Under the pieces are notes generated by a model. The model worked only from the letters and a program-made list of their open reading frames with translations. It did no database searches and was not told where the DNA came from. From Clostridium psychrophilum (GTDB lineage Bacteria > Bacillota > Clostridia > Clostridiales > Clostridiaceae), in contig NZ_JAHLEC010000001.1 in NCBI RefSeq assembly GCF_018861705.1, forward strand, positions 1 to 64,000: a stretch of 64,000 nucleotides of DNA. Direction: 5' to 3'. Below, in pieces: positions 58,066 through 64,000 of this stretch. The first letter of the stretch is position 1. Every line of letters starts with the position of its first letter. A program made the translations under genes and the position numbers.

Positions 58066-60528
58066 ATGGGAAAATACAATACAAACATTGATAAAAAATG
58101 GCAACAAAAGTGGGAAGACACTAATTTGTACAAATTTGACGAAAATAATATGGATAAAAAGTTATATGTACTTGAAATGTTCTCTTATCCATCTGGAAGC
58201 CAACTACATGCTGGACATTGGTTTAACTATGCGCCTGTAGATTCCTGGGCTAGAATGAAAAAAATGCAGGGGTATAATGTATTTCAACCAATGGGTTTTG
58301 ACGCTTTTGGACTACCTGCTGAAAACTACGCAATAAAAACAGGCGTTCACCCAAAAGATTCTACGGAAAAAAATATTGCTACTATGAAAAAGCAATTAAA
58401 AGCTATGGGAGCGATGTTTAATTGGGATCATGAAGTTGTTACATGCCGCCCTGATTACTATAAATGGACTCAATGGTTATTCTTAAAATTATTTGAGAAA
58501 GGTCTTGCTTACAGAAAAAAAGCCCCTGTAAATTGGTGTCCTAGTTGTAATACAGTACTTGCAAATGAACAAGTTTTAGCAGACGGTACTTGTGAACGAT
58601 GTGGAACCGAAGTTACTAAAAAGAATTTAACCCAATGGTTTTTAAAAATTACTGACTATGCAGATGAACTACTAGAAAAGCTTGATACCTTGGATTGGCC
58701 TGAAAAAACCAAAGCAATGCAAAAACATTGGATAGGTAAATCTACTGGCGCTGACGTTACTTTTAAAGTATCAGATTCTGATGTATCTTTTAGCGTATTC
58801 ACTACAAGAGTAGATACTCTATACGGAGTTTCATATGTAGTTATAGCACCTGAAAATGATCTTGTTGAAGTTCTCACTAAAGACGAATACAAAGAAACTG
58901 TTGAAGCTTATAAATATGATGCTAGGAAACAAACCGATATAGAAAGGCAGTCTATTACACGTGATAAAACTGGTGTATTTACTGGCTCATATGCTATCAA
59001 TCCTATAAATGGACGCAAAGTTCCAATTTGGATTGCTGACTATGTTCTAAACACTTATGGAACTGGTTGTGTAATGGCTGTTCCAGCTCATGATGATAGA
59101 GATTTTGCCTTCGCAACTAAATATAATTTACCTATAGAAAGAGTAATCATCGGCAAAAAGAGTGTAAATGGAGATGATCAGCCTCTTCCTTACACTGAGC
59201 ATGGTAAAATTGTAAATAGTGAAGAATTTAATGGTTTATCTACAAATGATGGTAAAAAAGCAATAGTAAAAAAATTGGAAGGCATGAATTTAGGTGCAGA
59301 AAAGGTTAACTTTAGACTTCGTGATTGGTTAGTTTCAAGACAAAGATATTGGGGATCTCCTATTCCAATAATTTACTGTGATAAATGTGGAACTGTTCCT
59401 ATTCGTGAAGATCAGCTTCCAGTAAATTTACCATATTGTGTAGAATTCACTCCAAATGGAGAATCACCTTTAGCTAAATGCGAAGATTTTATGAATGTTA
59501 CTTGTCCTGTTTGTGGGGGGCCTGCTCATAGAGAAGCTGATACATTAGATACCTTCGTTTGTTCTTCTTTCTACTATCTAAGATATGTAGATAATAAAAA
59601 CAGTGAAAAAGCTTTTGATACAGACTTAATAAACAAAATGCTTCCTGTAGACAAATACGTAGGTGGACCTGAACATGCATGTATGCACTTGCTCTATGCA
59701 CGATTCATCACAAAGGCTCTTCGTGATATGGGATATTTAAACTTTGATGAACCTTTCTTATCTCTTACTCATCAAGGTTTAATTCTAGGAGAAGATGGAT
59801 TAAAAATGAGTAAATCAAAAGGAAACACCATATCTCCAGATAAGTACATAAAAGAGTATGGAGCAGATGTATTTAGAATGTACCTAATGTTTGGTTTTGG
59901 TTATACTGAGGGTGGTGCTTGGAGTGATGATGGTATAAAGGCTATATCAAAATTCTTTGATAGAATTGAAAGGGCAATTGACACTGGAAGTTGTGAAATT
60001 TTAAAGAAAACTAATAATTCAACCTCTATTGGCGCAGAGGAGAAAGAATTAAACTATTGGAGGCATTTTGCGATAAAAGGAGTTACTGAAGATGCAGAAA
60101 AGCTACAATTTAATACCGCAATTGCAAGACTCATGGAACTCACAAATGCTATATCCAAATATGTTAATGAAAAAAATCAAAACAGTAAGTTTTTAAAAGA
60201 GGTGCTTGTTGATTATCTTAAACTTTTAGCTCCATTTGCTCCTCACTTTGCAGAAGAAAAATGGGAAACTTTAGGTATGGTTTACTCTGTATTTAATCAA
60301 AGTTGGCCTATATTTGATGCTAATGCTCTTATTAAAGATGAAGTAGAAATAGCTATTCAAATAAATGGAAAAATTAAGTCTAGAATAACTATAGCTAATA
60401 ATTTAACTGAAGAAAAAATAAAAGAGATTTCACTTAATGATAAACTTATCATCACAGCTCTTGAAGGCAAAACTGTGCGCAAAGTGATTGTAATTAAAGG
60501 ACGACTAGTTAATATTGTAGTTTCCTAA
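58066..60528 (+). CDS. leuS: Leucyl-tRNA synthetase
   Basis: Class I synthetase (820 aa) that charges leucine tRNA. The HIGH-type motif is in [14 protein letters not shown] near residue 43, and [11 protein letters not shown] lies near residue 580. A zinc-type knuckle has CPSCN and CERCG. The editing domain has [22 protein letters not shown] precedes the ATG. The T-box leader matches its amino acid. Confidence 0.97.
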   Translation: MGKYNTNIDKKWQQKWEDTNLYKFDENNMDKKLYVLEMFSYPSGSQLHAGHWFNYAPVDSWARMKKMQGYNVFQPMGFDAFGLPAENYAIKTGVHPKDSTEKNIATMKKQLKAMGAMFNWDHEVVTCRPDYYKWTQWLFLKLFEKGLAYRKKAPVNWCPSCNTVLANEQVLADGTCERCGTEVTKKNLTQWFLKITDYADELLEKLDTLDWPEKTKAMQKHWIGKSTGADVTFKVSDSDVSFSVFTTRVDTLYGVSYVVIAPENDLVEVLTKDEYKETVEAYKYDARKQTDIERQSITRDKTGVFTGSYAINPINGRKVPIWIADYVLNTYGTGCVMAVPAHDDRDFAFATKYNLPIERVIIGKKSVNGDDQPLPYTEHGKIVNSEEFNGLSTNDGKKAIVKKLEGMNLGAEKVNFRLRDWLVSRQRYWGSPIPIIYCDKCGTVPIREDQLPVNLPYCVEFTPNGESPLAKCEDFMNVTCPVCGGPAHREADTLDTFVCSSFYYLRYVDNKNSEKAFDTDLINKMLPVDKYVGGPEHACMHLLYARFITKALRDMGYLNFDEPFLSLTHQGLILGEDGLKMSKSKGNTISPDKYIKEYGADVFRMYLMFGFGYTEGGAWSDDGIKAISKFFDRIERAIDTGSCEILKKTNNSTSIGAEEKELNYWRHFAIKGVTEDAEKLQFNTAIARLMELTNAISKYVNEKNQNSKFLKEVLVDYLKLLAPFAPHFAEEKWETLGMVYSVFNQSWPIFDANALIKDEVEIAIQINGKIKSRITIANNLTEEKIKEISLNDKLIITALEGKTVRKVIVIKGRLVNIVVS

Positions 60529-60586
60529 TAAAAATCATCTACAATAATTTCCTAAAACAATTAATGGTAAAGAATTTCATTAATAT

Positions 60587-60632
60587 AAAAGAAGAGTAGA
60601 ACGTCTTACTAAAAACGTTCCACTCTTCTTTT
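60587..60632. terminator. Bidirectional terminator after leuS
   Basis: AAAAGAAGAGTAGAACGT and ACGTTCCACTCTTCTTTT pair with one bulge. It serves leuS and the convergent alarmone synthetase gene. Confidence 0.8.
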
Positions 60633-60668
60633 GCATTTATTCTAACTAATTAGTACCAAAGGTGATGA

Positions 60669-61460
60669 TCATGACCCATACATATCTACTGTTTTCTGAG
60701 TCGCCCTCAGTAAACTACTAAGTTCAAAAACTTCGCCTTCTTCGAGCAATTTTTTTAATTTTTCTCTATAACTAGCTGCATCAACTAGTTTCCCAAGAGA
60801 TGAAAGCATAAGGATATTATTCATTATATCCGATACCAAATTTGATTTTACCTCAAACAATTTTTGTGCATCTTTAATCTCATCTTTAATTTCTAGCATT
60901 TGTTCATCTAACTGAAATGCAGCATCTGCAGCATTCTTAAGTTTGTTTCTTATATACTCAGGTATGTCATGCTTATATTTATAGTTTAAAGAATGCTCTA
61001 CTGTTGCCCAAAAATTCATTGCCAAAGTCCTTATTTGAAATTCTGCAAGTATTTCGGTCTTTCCAGCAGCTAAGTTCACAGGATACTTTATAATCATATG
61101 ATAACTTCTATATCCACTGTCTTTTACATTTGCAATATAATCTTTCTCATAAACTATCTGCATATCTTGTCTTTCACGAATTAGATTTACAACCTTATCA
61201 ATATCATCTACAAACTGACACATTATTCTTATACCTGCAATGTCTTCCATTTCGAATTCAATTTTGTCTAAAGGAATACCGAATTTATTAGCCTTTTCAA
61301 GAATACTAGATATTTCTTTTACCCTTCCTGTAACAAATTCTATAGGTGAATAATCATTTTTACGTCTATATTCTCTTCTTATACTTCTGAATTTTACTTT
61401 TAACTCTTCTACACCCTGTTCATAAGGAATTAAAAATTTTTTCCACTCTCTTATTGCCAT
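60669..61460 (-). CDS. RelA/SpoT-domain small alarmone synthetase family protein
   Basis: A 263-aa protein with only the (p)ppGpp synthetase domain: FEMEDIAGIRIMCQFVDD, KDSGYRSYHMIIKYP and EFQIRTLAMNFWATVEHSLNYKY, which hold the catalytic Asp, the substrate Tyr and the Glu/Gln-x-R set. A C-terminal helix follows. It lacks the HD hydrolase and TGS/ACT parts of Rel. I start at 61460, where AAGGA has proper spacing; an ATG at 61478 lacks it. RelQ/YjbM and RelP/YwaC are the nearest types; which one I cannot say. Confidence 0.88.
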   Translation of the reverse strand: MAIREWKKFLIPYEQGVEELKVKFRSIRREYRRKNDYSPIEFVTGRVKEISSILEKANKFGIPLDKIEFEMEDIAGIRIMCQFVDDIDKVVNLIRERQDMQIVYEKDYIANVKDSGYRSYHMIIKYPVNLAAGKTEILAEFQIRTLAMNFWATVEHSLNYKYKHDIPEYIRNKLKNAADAAFQLDEQMLEIKDEIKDAQKLFEVKSNLVSDIMNNILMLSSLGKLVDAASYREKLKKLLEEGEVFELSSLLRATQKTVDMYGS

Positions 61461-61670
61461 AAACTCAGTCCTTTGCATAAAATTTTATATCACTTTGTTG
61501 TTAATATTAACATTTAGGAAATTTTGGTTTACTACATATATTGATACTATAATTTTATTAATTTTCTGTTATAATTAAGTAGTAAATTAATATAATCTAC
61601 TAAGAAAGTAAAATCTACCAAATTATATAAACTAATCATACCACATTAAATCTTATTTTGAGGTGTTTAA

Positions 61671-62573
61671 ATGGATAAAAAAATAATATTTAATCATGAT
61701 GATTTAATTTCTGATTTTGGAATTAATGCCAACATTGGTGATGAAAATAATAAAATTATAAAAGAAAATGAATTGGAAAACAAACTAAAATCTCCTTTAT
61801 ATAATACAAAAGTTACCTGTCCTGTATGCGAAAATGTATTTAATGCTTTAACAGTAAAATCCTCAGCTTACCGAATGATAAACAAAGACAGTGATTTTTT
61901 TATTAGATATTCTTTAATTAATCCTTATTTCTATGATGTTTGGGTTTGTAATAGTTGTGGTTATGCGGCCATGAGATCAGACTTTAATACTCTAAGAACT
62001 ATAGAAATAGAACAAGTATCCAAATTAATTACATCTAAATGGCGTGGAAGAACTTATCCAAAAATTTATGATATTCATATTGCCATTGAAAGATATAAGT
62101 TATCGCTCTTAAATTATATAGTTATAAACGCAAAATCAAGTAAGATGGCAATTAATTGTTTAAAACTCGCTTGGATGTACAGATTATTGGAAACAGAAAA
62201 CGCCAAAAAACTGGAACTAAAATATTTAGACCAAGCCCTAGAAAGACTTAAGGATGCATATTACGTTGAAGCATTTCCTTTATATGGTCTGGACAAATAT
62301 AATATAATGTATCTTATTGGAGAGTTAAATCGACGTACCGGCCATGCTAATGATTCTTTAATCTGGTTTAGTAGCGTAATAACAACCCCAGAGGTTAAAG
62401 AAAGTTTAAAAAGACTTGCTAGAGACATGAAAGATTTAATTAAAAAAGACGAATTCAAAAATAAAAACTCATCCTCAGTTTCTACCGAGAATCTTAAATG
62501 TTCAGAAAATAACTTTGATGAAGAAATAAGCACTAAGAAATCTAGTTTTCTATCTAAATTGTTTAAACGATAA
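61671..62573 (+). CDS. DUF2225 family protein
   Basis: A 300-aa cytoplasmic protein. Two CxxC pairs (TCPVCENVF and VCNSCGYAAMRSDF) form a probable zinc site near residues 48-100. A helical, TPR-like region follows, with LSLLNYIVINA, CLKLAWMYRLL and YLIGELNRRTG, and a polar tail. DUF2225 members are common in Clostridium; the role is unknown. It has GAGGTG upstream and is followed by a family B palindrome. Confidence 0.85.
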   Translation: MDKKIIFNHDDLISDFGINANIGDENNKIIKENELENKLKSPLYNTKVTCPVCENVFNALTVKSSAYRMINKDSDFFIRYSLINPYFYDVWVCNSCGYAAMRSDFNTLRTIEIEQVSKLITSKWRGRTYPKIYDIHIAIERYKLSLLNYIVINAKSSKMAINCLKLAWMYRLLETENAKKLELKYLDQALERLKDAYYVEAFPLYGLDKYNIMYLIGELNRRTGHANDSLIWFSSVITTPEVKESLKRLARDMKDLIKKDEFKNKNSSSVSTENLKCSENNFDEEISTKKSSFLSKLFKR

Positions 62574-62575
62574 TT

Positions 62576-62646
62576 TAGGCACATTAAAATAAATAATAAG
62601 TCAGAATACTTTCATCCTTAGCCTGTTATCTATTTTAATGTGCCTA
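62576..62646. repeat. Imperfect palindromic element, family B, copy 2 (short form)
   Basis: About 71 bp between two convergent genes. The left arm TAGGCACATTAAAATAAATA and the reversed right arm TAGGCACATTAAAATAGATA agree at all but one of 20 bases. The ends match the longer element at 54623-54764. It can act as a hairpin for transcription ending in both directions. Confidence 0.6.
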
Positions 62647-62716
62647 TTTATTATTAAATTTATCCACAGTTATAAATTTAATAACCTTAATTATCCACAA
62701 TTTATCAACTTCCATT

Positions 62717-63406
62717 TTATGCTAATATTAATAAAGGATCAAAATTCAAATAATCACAAGATGTAACTATGTACTCTATACCTTCTATATTACCTTCATA
62801 TAATCTATTTAAAGACGGTCCATGTAAATGTCCATAAATAACCCTTCCCACATTATATTCTTTTAATATCCTTATAAGTTCAGTTTCCTCGAACTTATCA
62901 TTTGTAGGTGGATAATGAAGCATTACAATAATTTTTTTATATCCATTTTTTACTGCATCATCTAATGAAATTTTAAGTCTTATTAGCTCCCTGCTATATA
63001 TTTTCTCATCATGAGTTGAAAACCTTGCAGATCCAGGGCAATTCCAACCACGCGTCCCACATATAGCAAAATCTTTATAACTAAAAAAATTATTTTGAAT
63101 AAAATTCATATCATCGTAAAGCAAATTAAGTTTTGTAATACTGCCCCACCAATAATCGTGATTTCCTTTAATAATTATCTTTTTACCTGGAAGTTTATGA
63201 ATCCATTCTAAATCTTCCATACCCTCACTAATATTCATTGACCATGAAATATCCCCTGCAATTAGTACAGTGTCCTCTGGAGAAACTTTTTTTAGCCAAT
63301 TTTTTTTAATTTTTTCATCATGATTAATCCAGTTTTCTCCAAAAATATCCATGGGTTTATCTGAATTTGTTGCTAAATGAAGATCAGATATTGCCCATAA
63401 AGCCAT
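62717..63406 (-). CDS. Metallophosphoesterase
   Basis: A 229-aa calcineurin-like phosphoesterase. The metal motifs are complete: ISDLHLA, IAGDISWSMNI, IKGNHDYWW, VMLHYPPTN and VIYGHLHG. Between them, AICGTRGWNCPGS is characteristic of a clostridial/bacillary subgroup of unknown substrate. AGGAGG precedes the ATG. It is followed on the transcript by the family B palindrome region. Confidence 0.88.
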   Translation of the reverse strand: MALWAISDLHLATNSDKPMDIFGENWINHDEKIKKNWLKKVSPEDTVLIAGDISWSMNISEGMEDLEWIHKLPGKKIIIKGNHDYWWGSITKLNLLYDDMNFIQNNFFSYKDFAICGTRGWNCPGSARFSTHDEKIYSRELIRLKISLDDAVKNGYKKIIVMLHYPPTNDKFEETELIRILKEYNVGRVIYGHLHGPSLNRLYEGNIEGIEYIVTSCDYLNFDPLLILA

Positions 63407-63429
63407 AGTATACCTCCTTTATCAATTGT

Positions 63430-63696
63430 TTAGTCTTTTTTTTTCAATGCATCTATATCCATTACGTAAGCAATAACCTTTGCTATTGCATCATATAATT
63501 CTAAGGGTATTTCTGATCCTATGTCAACGCTTGTTAGTAAATTAGATAATTCTTCATTTTGAACTATAGCTACCTTACTCTCCCTTGCCGTCTTAACAAT
63601 CTCATCTGCAATATACCCCATTCCTGCTGCAGTTACTATAGGCGCATCATATCCATTTTCATATCTTATTGCAGTAGCTTTTTTTACCCTTTTCAT
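63430..63696 (-). CDS. FlhB C-terminal domain homologue (YlqH-like)
   Basis: An 88-aa protein that resembles the cytoplasmic C-domain of the flagellar export switch FlhB: ATAIRYENGYDAPIVTAAGMG, a helix, then SEIPLELYDAIAKVIAYVMDI. It has no membrane part and lacks the NPTH self-cleavage site; only the segment after it is present. Bacillus YlqH is similar and can partly replace that half of FlhB. I start at 63696, 9 bases after GAGGTG; longer starts add an unrelated tail. Confidence 0.85.
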   Translation of the reverse strand: MKRVKKATAIRYENGYDAPIVTAAGMGYIADEIVKTARESKVAIVQNEELSNLLTSVDIGSEIPLELYDAIAKVIAYVMDIDALKKKD

Positions 63697-63794
63697 TTTA
63701 TAAGACACCTCATTATTACTTAAAGTTGTAACCATAGTTATTAAACAAAACCTATTCACAATTTTTTTGTTTGTTTTTAAATGTCTCCTTACTA

Positions 63795-63992
63795 TTATAC
63801 CTTTATATTGATTGTATTAAAACTTCTATCATCAAAAAATTCTCCGCAGTTCTCTAGTGTGAACTCTTTAACCTTTTTATTAACTTTTATATTAACCCTA
63901 TAATTCATACTAGATAAATCTTTAATTAAATTTTCTTTGCTTATATCCAAAGCTCTAACAAATAATTTATTGCACTTAATATTAATGTTCAT
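63795..63992 (-). CDS. Hypothetical protein, probably the C-terminal part of a longer gene
   Basis: This 65-residue frame is open to the window edge, so the true start may lie beyond 64000. The peptide has alternating charged and hydrophobic residues (YRVNIKVNKKVKEFTLENC). In Bacillus ylqH follows ylqG, a FliK-like gene, so a C-terminal end of such a protein is possible but not shown. No ribosome binding site can be judged before the ATG at 63992. Confidence 0.4.
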   Translation of the reverse strand: MNINIKCNKLFVRALDISKENLIKDLSSMNYRVNIKVNKKVKEFTLENCGEFFDDRSFNTINIKV

Positions 63993-64000
63993 AATATTAT

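Overview
The window is AT-rich, gene-dense chromosomal DNA from a low-GC Gram-positive anaerobe, almost certainly a Clostridium (Clostridiaceae). This rests on family content and order: a pyrBI-pyrC-pyrF-pyrK-pyrD-pyrE operon under PyrR-type leader elements, a glycolytic cluster headed by cggR, a SleB-like cortex-lytic enzyme (so probably an endospore former), a two-subunit iron-sulfur serine dehydratase, a glycine-reductase protein A homologue and a T-box leuS. The species cannot be named from the sequence.

Layout. 1-3010 (minus): a Tn554/RIT-like set of tyrosine recombinase genes; two look intact and the third is only an N-terminal fragment. 3405-3935: a CDP-alcohol phosphatidyltransferase. 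4234-10260 (minus): the complete UMP biosynthesis operon with promoter, two PyrR-binding elements and an attenuator. 10491-10970: a small lipoprotein. 11250-13228 (minus): 20 tRNA genes that grew by segmental duplication, with promoter and terminator. 13375-18716: a phosphodiesterase, an XTP/dITP pyrophosphatase, several unknown proteins and an orphan peptide-binding lipoprotein. 18801-23946 (minus): ligA, pcrA and a YerC-like regulator. 24092-33456 (minus in genome order): secG, eno, gpmI, tpiA, pgk, gap, cggR, rpoN. 33571-35081: a cysteine-form grdA and trxB, with what looks like a stump of trxA between them. 35185-50991: assorted housekeeping, envelope and lipid genes, sdaAA/sdaAB and a TGS-uridine kinase fusion. 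51119-53270: a DUF421/DUF4363 pair and fba. 53561-64000: nucleoid protein, a CYTH/DUF5685/J-domain operon, T-box leuS, a small alarmone synthetase, DUF2225, a phosphoesterase and a FlhB C-domain protein.

How it works together. The two main pathways are de novo pyrimidine synthesis (aspartate to UMP) and lower glycolysis. I find a CggR-type operator (two GGGA(C/A)-type boxes 20 bases apart) just downstream of a -10 box both in front of cggR and, about 20 kb away, in front of fba. This predicts that aldolase is controlled with the triose-phosphate cluster.

Unexplained structure. At least two families of intergenic imperfect palindromes (about 70-205 bp) recur in the window. One has ends resembling AAAAGTATATATTA, the other AGGCACATTAAAATA. 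A further hairpin shares an internal block with the second family. They look like MITE-like or structured-RNA elements, and one supplies the stop codon of its neighbour. No CRISPR array, rRNA or prophage was seen.
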